Assembly (NCBI RefSeq): GCF_014653195.1
Contig: NZ_BNAH01000018.1
Location: 1-64,000 of the forward strand
Source of the DNA: Thalassotalea profundi
GTDB lineage: Bacteria > Pseudomonadota > Gammaproteobacteria > Enterobacterales > Alteromonadaceae
DNA: 64,000 bases
Reading direction: 5' to 3'
Under the pieces are notes generated by a model. That model was given only the letters and a program-made list of their open reading frames with translations, did no database searches and was not told the origin of the DNA. The position numbers were made by a program, and so were the translations under genes. Within the stretch, counting starts at the first letter, position 1. Each line of letters opens with the position of its first letter. Below, in pieces: positions 45,180 to 54,900 of this stretch.

Positions 45180-48100
45180 GACTTAACCTCACAGAGTTCA
45201 TGAATAAATGCCCATACTTGAGGGATGGCTTTTTTGGCTGAATCACTAGAAAACATTGCTTTATCACCAACGACTTTAATTAAACTCTTAGCTCGACTAA
45301 ACGCCACATTTAAACGGTTTGGTGTGCGAATGAAGCCATATTTTTTTCGGTATGCATTCTCATCTGATGCAGAAAAGGCATTAGAGCGAACCGTTGATAG
45401 AATCACTACATCAAACTCTTTCCCCTGAAAAGCATCAACAGAGCCAACTCGAATTTTTTCTTCTCCTTCTTCAGTTGTTTTAAAGCCAGGTAGATACTCC
45501 CAACCATCTTTTGATTTTTGGCAAATGCCTACTTGCGCAAGCTTATTTAAAATTAGCTCTCGCTGGGCTGCAAAGAAGGTAATCACACCCACACTTAAAT
45601 TAGGATTTTCTGCAAACAACTCTTGCACTTGACTAACAACTTTTTGTGCTTCACAATCGCGTTGCCAACTAGTCCCTGAGCGTTGCTCTTTACCAGACGG
45701 TAGTGGTAAGTCAATCCACTCGGCTACTTTACCTTTATACTTAGCAATACCGAGATCGAAATGATCTTTGCTCAAGCCTGCTTTAAGTTTTGGCTCTCCT
45801 TCAGCTTCATAAAACGAACGGCTAACAAATCCGCCGATATCTGGGTGCATCCTAAACTGGGTATCTAGCATCACAGTTCGCTGAATCCCATCTTTGGCTT
45901 GGCGAGCTTTTAATTGCGTATATAATCGCTCGAAAAGACTCATTTTGATGGCTTTAGCAGTCTCTTGTTGCAAGTCACCTGCTTCAATCATTTCTTTTTC
46001 AATATCGGGTTCTAACATTTGCGGAAGCTGGAAGTGATCTCCAACCAATACGATTCGCTTCGCTGCCAGTGCCATTGGAATAAACAAATCAAGCGGGTTT
46101 GCTCTGGCAGCTTCATCCACAATGACCGTATCGAAGGTAAAGTCTCCGCCGACTTCATCCAAAGAAGCATTAATTTGCTCTTTATACTTTACAACCTGTT
46201 GACCCGCAGAGCGTTGACACGATGCACCAATTGACGTGGTGTAGTCTCTAACACTTTTGGCAAGGTAATCCGGTTGATACTTGATTGAGTCTAAATATTC
46301 CTCAATAACATCAGGTATTTCCGCTGCACAATTCTTTGCATGCTTAGCGATAACTTCATTCAATTGATGGAGCGTTGATATTTCTTCCTTTGAAAGCTCA
46401 ACTTGTAACGACTTAGGCCGGTAATCGGGGATTAAATCATCGAGTAACTTATTTTTGATTTCTCTAATTTTTTCAAAGTCTTCAGCACTGAGAGTCTGCT
46501 TTTCGATAATTTCATCAAGAACTTCTACTTCTTGTTCATATCGCCCCGTTCTGCGTAAAGCGGATAGACACTTGAAAGACTGTTCATAGCCATCATCGTC
46601 ATACGCTCGTTCAGAGGTTCGTAAACCTCTAACTTGTCTCAGTAACAAAGGGGTGGAAGTTGGTTTATTTTCATTGACTTGAGTTTCAAACTGTTGCTCA
46701 AGTTTTGCTTTCAGGGACTGTGGTATATCAAAACCGTGATTGATTCTAAGATTATCAATATCCTCAAGAAGGCTTTTTACCCGCTCGTATTTTTGTTTTC
46801 GATTTACACGAGAATCAAGAATCGTGGCGATATCCTTTCGGATCTTTTTAATAATATTATAACTACCGTCATTTTGAGTTAATTCATTAGCAACCTCAGT
46901 TAAGTTACTTGTCTGTTTCTGACTCCATTGCTCCAATAAATATGGGGCGCGGGTATTGTCATCAGCTCTAATAGCTGGAATGCCAAATGCTTCTGATCGT
47001 GCAATAACATTATCAACTGCATCATTTTGATAACTAGTAAGTAGTATTTGCCCCGTTAAGTTACTTTTATGCTTTTCTGCCAACCTATTTTGCAACGCAC
47101 TAATAACTTGGGTTTTACCTGTACCAGGAGGGCCTAGAATTAACGCAATATCAGGTGTATTTAAAGCAACATCTAAAGCTTCTATTTGTTTTTCCGTTGG
47201 CTCATCTTTAAATGATTTTCTGGCAGCGGCCGTTAACGGGTTCAATTTTTTTTTGGTTTGTTTTTGCCTAGAAATACTGAAATCTTGATCTTCAATTAAC
47301 AGACGTAGGTCTTTCATTGGATTCAAAAAGTTGGTAATTGAATCTCTTGCTTGCTCACGTCGTTGCATTTGCACAATTGAGCCACTAATCGATAAATAAA
47401 TAACACCTTTTTCTTCAGGCTTTCCGTAAGAGTTTAAATTAAGCGTTATATACTGATTAGTATGCCCCGAAAATTGAGCAGTAATACTCTCTACCTTTTC
47501 ATCCATTTCAAGCCCAATATCACCAATATTATTCTCCAACCAACTAGGTAAACGTTTGTTGATCTCTAACGTATGGTTAGGCTCTTCTCTTAAAATTGCG
47601 GCAAGCTGTTTAACTTTCTCAATATCTTTTTCTTGGAAGTAAAACTTCCATTTCACACCATCAACTGAATCTTCTTTAACAATTTTGATATAACGAACAA
47701 AGCCAGCTTTATTAGCAAGTTCCACTGCTTTTTCTTTAACTTTTTGGTTGTATTGGTTCCATAAGTTTATGTATGTTGAATTATTTCGATTTAACTCCTC
47801 AAGCTTTTGCTTCACTAAAGGGTCTTGAATTCGAGCTGCAACCGTATTGTCAACAAAGGATAATTCACAATCTATAGAACTCAAATCGAACTTAACCTTA
47901 CGGCGTAATTTCTTAACCGATTTCGCCCAGATTCTTTGGTCTGGAGTATATTGCACTTCTAACAAACTCGTTTTACCTACAATCGTTAGCCCTCTACTTT
48001 CAGCAACGTTTGCTTTACTGATTGCTGTTAGCACTTTCGACTGGTTATTTACATCAAGTACAAACTCGCTTTTTAGCCAATCTGTTACACTATCAATATC

Positions 48101-48454
48101 TTTGTTTTTTAGCTTTGCGAGTTTAGCAACTTGCTCAGTAATGTTTTCATCTACAGAAACTTGCAGATCGTGAAAATCCAAATTATTTGGTAAACATGGG
48201 ATTGTTTGAATAAGCACCTTATTTTCTTGTTTAGAAATCGGTATCCAAATAAAGTGCTCAATGTCGCCATAGCTATCAAATACTTCAGCGTTAGTAACCT
48301 GTGCTAAAAGATCATTTTGCTTAATAAACAGCTCGTCGTGGATTATATGAAAAGATATATCTTGTTCACAATCAAGCGCCAAAATAGCATCCTCTTCAAG
48401 AACAACTTCAATGATCTTTTCTTGAGTTAAATGTTTTAGATCTTGTGTATTCAT
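45176..48454 (-). CDS. Superfamily 1 helicase (DNA2/NAM7 type)
   Basis: The 1092-residue protein has an N-terminal half of unknown fold and then a full SF1 helicase core: Walker A GPPGTGKTQ near 442, motif Ia LLTSYQNDAVDN near 470, Walker B VIVDEAARANP near 778, GDHFQLPQ near 803, QFRMHP near 863, VDAFQGKEFDVVILS near 1010 and NVAFSRAK near 1060. Upf1-like helicases of this type act on RNA or DNA. The start has GAGGTGG upstream. It sits 4 bp after the kinase gene and overlaps the next gene, so it belongs to the same transcript. Confidence 0.88.
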   Translation of the reverse strand: MNTQDLKHLTQEKIIEVVLEEDAILALDCEQDISFHIIHDELFIKQNDLLAQVTNAEVFDSYGDIEHFIWIPISKQENKVLIQTIPCLPNNLDFHDLQVSVDENITEQVAKLAKLKNKDIDSVTDWLKSEFVLDVNNQSKVLTAISKANVAESRGLTIVGKTSLLEVQYTPDQRIWAKSVKKLRRKVKFDLSSIDCELSFVDNTVAARIQDPLVKQKLEELNRNNSTYINLWNQYNQKVKEKAVELANKAGFVRYIKIVKEDSVDGVKWKFYFQEKDIEKVKQLAAILREEPNHTLEINKRLPSWLENNIGDIGLEMDEKVESITAQFSGHTNQYITLNLNSYGKPEEKGVIYLSISGSIVQMQRREQARDSITNFLNPMKDLRLLIEDQDFSISRQKQTKKKLNPLTAAARKSFKDEPTEKQIEALDVALNTPDIALILGPPGTGKTQVISALQNRLAEKHKSNLTGQILLTSYQNDAVDNVIARSEAFGIPAIRADDNTRAPYLLEQWSQKQTSNLTEVANELTQNDGSYNIIKKIRKDIATILDSRVNRKQKYERVKSLLEDIDNLRINHGFDIPQSLKAKLEQQFETQVNENKPTSTPLLLRQVRGLRTSERAYDDDGYEQSFKCLSALRRTGRYEQEVEVLDEIIEKQTLSAEDFEKIREIKNKLLDDLIPDYRPKSLQVELSKEEISTLHQLNEVIAKHAKNCAAEIPDVIEEYLDSIKYQPDYLAKSVRDYTTSIGASCQRSAGQQVVKYKEQINASLDEVGGDFTFDTVIVDEAARANPLDLFIPMALAAKRIVLVGDHFQLPQMLEPDIEKEMIEAGDLQQETAKAIKMSLFERLYTQLKARQAKDGIQRTVMLDTQFRMHPDIGGFVSRSFYEAEGEPKLKAGLSKDHFDLGIAKYKGKVAEWIDLPLPSGKEQRSGTSWQRDCEAQKVVSQVQELFAENPNLSVGVITFFAAQRELILNKLAQVGICQKSKDGWEYLPGFKTTEEGEEKIRVGSVDAFQGKEFDVVILSTVRSNAFSASDENAYRKKYGFIRTPNRLNVAFSRAKSLIKVVGDKAMFSSDSAKKAIPQVWAFIHELCEVKS

Positions 48455-48458
48455 CAGC

Positions 48459-49940
48459 TTACCACCTCAACCTAAACAGGTTAGTCATTTGCGGCTCAGA
48501 AGTCTCATAGATTGGCTTAATGATTAACCATTTATTAGCTCTCGTCGAAGCCGATACTGGTGTTTTTGAGTTAAACGTTTGAAGTTTGTGCTTGTCGAGT
48601 TCTAACTTAAAGTCTGCAAATCCCATCTCAAAAGATTTAGCACCTATTGGAGTGATCTCTAACCCCTCATTGGAAAAGCTTATGGAGAGTAGCTCTTGTG
48701 ACTCAGGCCAGTACATAGAACCAGGGCAAGAGTTTTTGATTACGATTGTTTCGCCAATATTAAGCGTTTGGTGATAACCAGTATCAAAGTAAGCATCACT
48801 AGGTTGAGTATTAGGAAGCTCCAGAATAGATGGGTCATGCAGGTTGTTTCGAATAAGCAGTACCTGTGTATTATTCATTACAGAACCACAAAATGGGCAT
48901 TCTAGCTGGCCGTCATTCACTGAGAAATTGAAGGATGCATTACATTCATGGTTTTGACACTTCACCAGCATATGCGCAAGCTGCTCAAAGACTTCCGCCC
49001 ATTCACTTAAACTTGGTCTGGCTAGCGGTTCATTTTTACCTGCGTTAAAGCATTGCTCAAATAAATTATAAAGGGGCTTTAGCGCTACCAGCTCTAATGG
49101 AATGCCTTTGGGGTAATCTTCATCTAGCGCATTTGCATGATCAGTTGGGTGGTATATCCAAGGTAACTCACCAGCAAACGCTCGCTCCTCATCTTCAGGA
49201 GTACCATTTTCAACCGCTTCACCAATAAATGGGTGATTAGTTGTTAATAGCTTCATCGCGACGATTGCGAAGCTCCATGCATCCGTTAGCGAGGAAACAA
49301 AGCTATCGCCATTAACAACTTCTGGTGCACCAAAACCTGGGCTAAAAATGCGACCTGGCTTGCCTTCATCTACTAAAGAATCAAAACTTTCACGTTGATT
49401 GACACAAATATTGTCACAGTCAATCAACCACACTTCTGAGTAATCTGGGTTTTCTGAAACAAAGATATTAGCAGGAGATAAGTCACCATATGCTAAACCT
49501 CTTGCATGAAGGTCTGACAATGTTCTGGCGAGCTTTGCCAAAATAGTCATTCGGCGTTTTAAGCCACCCGTTGATAAGTAATGCTCTGGTGAACCTTCCG
49601 CAGCAATTAACTCCTCAGTTTCATTCATTAACGATTCTAGAGGAATTAATCCATCCATCAGCTCCATTGCATAACCAATACTTTTTTTGTTCATCGCTAT
49701 CCGCGAGAAGGGTTTTGCAATATTTAACTGCTCTAAAGGTTGTCTCATTAACCAACGAATATGCTCTAACCAGTTCCTTCTTTTATTTACATGTTGCTGT
49801 GTGTTCATTTTTACCAACACATTGTCAACCTGAGTTGTATAAACCTCTCCCTGCCCACCATGTCCAATTTTTTTAACTAACTCAAAATCTTGACCAAATG
49901 TGTCAGTAACAATGCGTTTTTTTGTTTGTTCACTTGTCAT
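48459..49940 (-). CDS. Protein kinase-like protein with C-terminal zinc ribbon (TerY-P type)
   Basis: I use the ATG at 49940 (493 residues); an in-frame GTG at 49964 is possible. The kinase-like domain (about 10-280) has a glycine-rich loop GHGGQGEVY near 26-34, a lysine in VLVKM near 44, the catalytic-loop phrase YGDLSPANI near 150 (Tyr instead of the usual His before the catalytic Asp) and DCDN in place of DFG near 176. A zinc ribbon (CQNHEC to CPFC) lies near 330-355, followed by a beta-rich tail. The key Asp and Asn remain, so activity is likely. It follows the PP2C gene within 30 bp. Confidence 0.82.
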   Translation of the reverse strand: MTSEQTKKRIVTDTFGQDFELVKKIGHGGQGEVYTTQVDNVLVKMNTQQHVNKRRNWLEHIRWLMRQPLEQLNIAKPFSRIAMNKKSIGYAMELMDGLIPLESLMNETEELIAAEGSPEHYLSTGGLKRRMTILAKLARTLSDLHARGLAYGDLSPANIFVSENPDYSEVWLIDCDNICVNQRESFDSLVDEGKPGRIFSPGFGAPEVVNGDSFVSSLTDAWSFAIVAMKLLTTNHPFIGEAVENGTPEDEERAFAGELPWIYHPTDHANALDEDYPKGIPLELVALKPLYNLFEQCFNAGKNEPLARPSLSEWAEVFEQLAHMLVKCQNHECNASFNFSVNDGQLECPFCGSVMNNTQVLLIRNNLHDPSILELPNTQPSDAYFDTGYHQTLNIGETIVIKNSCPGSMYWPESQELLSISFSNEGLEITPIGAKSFEMGFADFKLELDKHKLQTFNSKTPVSASTRANKWLIIKPIYETSEPQMTNLFRLRW

Positions 49941-49966
49941 TTGTTTATAACCTTTATTTTGCACAA

Positions 49967-50656
49967 TCAGCTCAAAACCAATAGTGCGAGGGTTTTATCA
50001 TCCGTGTGATTCGGTGTACCCCAGTTCCTAAATTCGTTTTTTAACCAAGCCTTAGCTTGTCTAATACTCTTGCCCTTAGTGCTTTCAACAATCGAATTTA
50101 CAAAGTCCAGCTCCATGCCTTGGTGCAGATCTTCACTAATGCCGTCGGTCATAAGCGCAATCACATCACCTACAGTCAATTGCTGCTGCGTTACCTGCCA
50201 GTCTGAAAACTGTTTAGATTTACCTAAGCCTGTAGTGAAGTTGCCAAAATCATTTGTATCCAACTTCTCAGTTGTCTGTTGCGACGTTAGAATTAAACCG
50301 TCACCTAACTGAAATGTTCTAAGTTCTCCACTATCAGAAAGCCAAGCTATCAAACACGTTGTCACTGCATCCCTGGCTTTAATATCACCAAGCGAGTTCA
50401 ACCACTTTTGGTAAACCCGTTTGATAAGCGCTTTACTTTCAATGCTGAAATCAACCGCCTTAATCACATCAAATGTTGATCGACATGCTTGACTAGATCC
50501 CACATCCGCATGAGGCTTAGACCCCATGCCATCACAAACAACTGCGAGCCAACCACTTGGCACCCTTTTTACTAGCACTGAATCTTGATTGGGCTGACCA
50601 TTTAGTAAATGACCAGGCCCAATGACAGAAACACTTAGTTGACGAATACTTACCAT
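49967..50656 (-). CDS. PP2C-family protein phosphatase
   Basis: The 229-residue protein is a compact metal-dependent Ser/Thr phosphatase: NQDS with metal-binding D25, CDGMGS with D42-G43, TDGISED near 167 and closing TDDKTLALLVL. No extra domains. It would reverse phosphorylation by the adjacent kinase. Its start overlaps the vWA stop by 7 bp. Confidence 0.88.
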   Translation of the reverse strand: MVSIRQLSVSVIGPGHLLNGQPNQDSVLVKRVPSGWLAVVCDGMGSKPHADVGSSQACRSTFDVIKAVDFSIESKALIKRVYQKWLNSLGDIKARDAVTTCLIAWLSDSGELRTFQLGDGLILTSQQTTEKLDTNDFGNFTTGLGKSKQFSDWQVTQQQLTVGDVIALMTDGISEDLHQGMELDFVNSIVESTKGKSIRQAKAWLKNEFRNWGTPNHTDDKTLALLVLS

Positions 50657-51342
50657 TTGCCTTCTAAATCTAAACCTAAATCGTCGTCATCGTTATCTAA
50701 CTCATCAAAGTTAATCGGTGCGAGTTCGTTAGGGGTTCTACTCTGAGAGCGTGCTGTTACGCTCATGGTTACTGCTCTAAAGAAGCGGTGAATATCTCTA
50801 GCTTCATTAGCTTTAAATACTGGCGCTTCTAAGTCATTGTTAAATGCTTCAAGTACATCGATATTAGCTTCAGCCCCTATCGCCATAGCAAAACGACTCG
50901 CTTTTTGACCGCGTTCACTCGTAGTTAAACGTTCTAAACCTGCTTGCCAACTGTCGGTTGGAATACCGTCAGAAAGTAAAATTAATACAGGACGATAATC
51001 ACGAGATGTGATCAATTCTTTATTTTCAAGCACCTCAGTTGCTAATTCAAAAGCATGACCCATTGGCGTTCGGCCTTTTGCATCTAAAGGTTGCATCGCT
51101 TCTATTTCTAATGCTTTAGCAAGCGGCAAATGCATTTCTGCCTTATCACCACCAAAAGTGATTAAGCCCACTTGAATTTCAGCTTGTCGTGCTGATTCTT
51201 GTCTAAATGTAGATACCATGCTCTGAACAGCTTCATTAAGCGCTGCGATCTTACCACCCACTGACATACTGCCACTGGTGTCTGCTAAAATTAATACAGG
51301 TAGTGCTCTTGCTTTTGCTACCGCGAATTTTTTTAAACTCAT
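50650..51342 (-). CDS. vWA-domain protein, TerY-like
   Basis: Start placed at the ATG at 51342, preceded by AGGGAAG; the frame also opens from a TTG at 51381. The 230-residue protein is almost entirely a von Willebrand factor A domain with a complete MIDAS metal site: DTSGSMS (D21, S23, S25), the threonine of GRTPMGHA near 102 and the aspartate of LSDGIPTD near 132. The acidic C-terminal tail (DNDDDDLGLDLEG) is characteristic. TerY-like vWA proteins with a PP2C and a kinase form the predicted TerY-P triads. Confidence 0.85.
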   Translation of the reverse strand: MSLKKFAVAKARALPVLILADTSGSMSVGGKIAALNEAVQSMVSTFRQESARQAEIQVGLITFGGDKAEMHLPLAKALEIEAMQPLDAKGRTPMGHAFELATEVLENKELITSRDYRPVLILLSDGIPTDSWQAGLERLTTSERGQKASRFAMAIGAEANIDVLEAFNNDLEAPVFKANEARDIHRFFRAVTMSVTARSQSRTPNELAPINFDELDNDDDDLGLDLEGKW

Positions 51343-51388
51343 TTTCTTCCCTTTTAACTCTGATTGATTCTGTGCTATCAATCTCCGA

Positions 51389-51724
51389 TTAATGTAAATG
51401 CTTATGATTATGTTTGAATGGTCGAACTTTTCTTAAATCTTTGTTACGAAAAGCAGTTAAAACCGTCCCGTTTGCCGACATAACAAGCTGAATCCCATTC
51501 ATATTTTTTAGTTCTGGTTCTATCGAACCAAACTTTTCTATCTCTTTATTTCCAATCACATGATAAACAGCGCGTCTAGAATGAATCACTCGACCATATT
51601 GGTAAGCAAGTACCATCTGCTTATGTGATATTCCCCTTTGTGTTTTTCTTATCTTTGCATGCTGACTGTTAGTCAATTCAGGTAATACATAAAGTCGATC
51701 ATTTTCTTTTAAAATAAAAGCCAT
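51389..51724 (-). CDS. DUF4258-like small protein at the head of the operon
   Basis: The 111-residue protein shows HAKIRKTQRGISHKQMVLAYQYG near residues 22-44 and a later beta pair, the layout of DUF4258, a family related to RelE/BrnT-like toxin folds. The C terminus is basic and histidine-rich (FKHNHKHLH). A good Shine-Dalgarno (TGAGGAAAA) precedes the ATG. It is 46 bp upstream of the vWA gene and directly downstream of a palindrome, so it might act as a regulator or a toxin-like component. No antitoxin gene is seen next to it. Confidence 0.6.
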   Translation of the reverse strand: MAFILKENDRLYVLPELTNSQHAKIRKTQRGISHKQMVLAYQYGRVIHSRRAVYHVIGNKEIEKFGSIEPELKNMNGIQLVMSANGTVLTAFRNKDLRKVRPFKHNHKHLH

Positions 51725-51736
51725 AGCGTTTTCCTC

Positions 51737-51757
51737 ATATGATTATGATAACCATAT
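51737..51757. promoter_or_regulatory. 21-bp imperfect palindrome, candidate operator of the eight-gene operon
   Basis: Read on the plus strand, ATATGATTATGATAACCATAT is a near-palindrome with only one symmetrical pair of mismatches plus the centre base. It overlaps the Shine-Dalgarno region of the DUF4258-like gene and lies just downstream of a weak minus-strand promoter candidate (TTGGTC, 16 bp, TATATG). It could be an autoregulatory site. Confidence 0.5.
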
Positions 51758-51882
51758 AATTAATGCGAAAAACAGACCAAAAAAGTAAAACAAACAATAA
51801 CAATGACTTAACAACTTAACTAGCAAAAACAAACAACCCAATATGTAATATAAAATGCAAATAAGTAATTTTTATTACCACG

Positions 51883-51897
51883 TTACACTTTGTGTAA
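51883..51897 (-). other. Small dyad after the DruE-like gene
   Basis: TTACAC-TTT-GTGTAA is a perfect 6-bp dyad 14 bp past the stop of the large helicase gene. A second dyad GTAAT-TTTT-ATTAC lies next to it (51865-51878). They may attenuate read-through into the next operon, but there is no strong T-tract. Confidence 0.35.
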
Positions 51898-51910
51898 ATG
51901 AATGAACTGA

Positions 51911-54900
51911 TTATGACTTGTTTATATATATGACTGTTTTCCAATCAAAACCATTTTTTATGCTTCCATTTTCCCAAGCTTCACACATCTGAACTAATTG
52001 CTTACTGACATCTTCAAAATCGAAATAATGTTTATTTCTTGGCAGGTCATGATTCCAGTAGCCAACCCCCTGATCAAAACCAATGCAGTATTCATTGCCA
52101 TTTTTGAATTTTAGAATCAGCTCTCTTCGGTGAGATATATCAGCTCTATTCTCATGTAAATCAATAAAGCAAGGTAACTTAATGCCTTCTTGAAACCACA
52201 AACTAAGAACTTCGACCATATCTGATGAAACAGCCCAATCATGATTTATAAAACGACCAGATCCCGGCTTAGATGAGAATAATGTCTGTAGTTCAAATGA
52301 AGTTTTAGAATTAAAAGGCAACCCTCTAATAATTTCTCCTAACATAATCATGTACCAAGGCGATTGAAGGTACCTGTCTGTATATGCAACCTCTATTAAC
52401 TCACCATCTTTAAATTCATTTGATAACGGCTCATATTCTCTACAAATAAATGCCCAAAACCTGTCACCAAACGACTTTATTTCACCATTAAGCTCAGTGC
52501 TGAACTCGACTCTTGCACCGTCAGATAGGTTAACAATCCACTGGGATGTATCTATTTCACTAAATTTAAAGTCTTGCGATAAGGTAGATTTAACTAACAT
52601 ATCTTCACTATTACTTTCTAACCAAAGTCCATTAGGTGACAACATCTCTGCGCCTTGGCTAGCAATTGAAACTGATTTATTCGCCGACTCAACAAGGGCG
52701 ACCATATTGCCATTAGTTAATTCTTTATTTGGTTTTAGTAATTTTATACCTAGTTCTTTATATCTAAGTAAACTACGTTTCTCATTTTCTCCAAATGGAA
52801 TGTTTGGTAGAACAAAAGACAACTCAACTCCATTAATTTGTATCATCTGGTAAACAAACATGTGTACTTGTCTAGCATCCAAATCCCATTCATTAATTTC
52901 TTTTGATAACCAAACTTTAATAGAGTTAGCCCCTTTGTTTATTTGGTGAGAAATACACTCTTTTATCGATTCATGACAGTATTTAGATCCCGTTAAATAC
53001 TCAAATTCAGAAGGGAGTGAAATAAACTTTGTAAAATCATCACCTAACCATTCAATAGCAGATTTTCTGTCTAAATGATTAGCATCATGTCTTGTATTTG
53101 AATCTAACAAACATGAAGAACAAGCTTCCTCACAGCTTGATGAACAGGCTAGGTTTGAGTACATATCAACCAGTAGCTCACCGATGAAACGAGCGCTACT
53201 AGTAGCAAACCCAGCACCACCACTTATTGCATCATATAGTTGTATAACCATTGCAGGTAAATTGGAATTCAGGTTTCTAGAAGGTCTTACAGAATAACCA
53301 ATTTCAGAAGTAGAGATACCTAATTTATGAGATAGTGCATTTCTTAATGAAACAGCTAAAGTTAACGCTACTGTTTCTCCTTCATCAGATACATCGATAT
53401 ATTGTCCAGTAATCGGGTGTTTTAATGTCAACTCAAATGCATCTGTCAGGCTTGTACATCCAATGTGAATATCAGAATGCACAGTGGCACTACCATCACA
53501 TGGTGGCTGATAGCCATCAGAATCTTTAGATTTAGGAGTCGATGTTATTGGTCTATGTTCTGAAGTTGGTGATAATCCTACAGGGAACTCACTGTTTATA
53601 GTCATCGACTCTGCTTTTCCGCATGACAAACAAACTGCGAAGCCTGTTCCATATTCTCCTGATGAGTGTTGAAACAAAGTCGCATTATTACCATAACTCA
53701 TAAATCCAGTAGCTGGGTTTGGAAGCGGGAAATCTTCGCCATTTAGTGATAACCAGCCTGGTTGTACTGGGATATAGTTCTGCCTAGTAATATCATTACC
53801 GGGAGAATCAAAAAAGTCCGTAACAAAACCTGTCGGTTCAATTGTCTTTTTGATCAAAGATGAAGGTATATTACGACTACAACTAGAACACTTAAGTTCA
53901 TCTGATGTAGAACTAGATCTATCGATGCCTGTTTGGCCACAGTAACTACACTGCCATGCAACATCAAACTTTTGCGCTTCTTTAACGCTACTACCTAACT
54001 TTTGCCAATTAAGTGAAATACCAGCAGAACGAAATACTCGACCATCAATAACTAATTGTGCTCCAGGCGCATATTCTCTAATCGCTACCGCTAAGTTACG
54101 ACTAGGCATATCTCTTAATTGAGATATATTATCTTCACGAAATTTTGCTTTAGACTTTTTCCCCTCTTTGTCACGACGAAAATCAACTATGTTTGAGTTG
54201 TTTAAAGTAACAACATCTGTCGGAAACCCGTAGCCAGGTAAGAAGGCTTTTGCTGCTAATTCTTTTAAAAGATACTCTTTTCTATGTCTAGCCAACTCAA
54301 GAGTTATTCTATACTCAAATGGGGAATCTTTAGACGCACTTTTTAATGCTGAGCTTAAATTATTCAACTGAGATAACCATGAAGCCTGTAGCTTTTCTAT
54401 TGCTTTTTTAGATGAATTAATGATGCTACGAACTTCATTGCCAGCTAACGCCGTACCTCTCACTAAGCTTTTTAATGCTTCTTCAATAGGAACTGAAGCA
54501 GAGTCCATCCATGCTTTGAATTTGTCACAGGTAGAAATGACGCCATCTTCAGATTCGAAGAACCATTGTAAATTTAATGATGTCTTCTCTTTATCAGTAG
54601 TACCAATAACATCTCTTAAATATATTGATAGCAATAATGAGTTTACATGGCGTGCAACCAATCTAGATGAGTCTAATGAGATTTGAGGTGCGGGTATTTT
54701 CGTTACAAATGGCCATGCAGTATCATTGAATACCTCACTATCATGAGGGTTACTTTTACAAAGTGTATACGCTATTGCTCTAGATTCATTACTACGCCCT
54801 GCACGCCCTGCTCTTTGCAAATAATTAGCCGGGTGAGGGGGCACATTATTCATTACAACGGCAGAAATACCGCCAATATCAACCCCCATCTCCATTGTAG

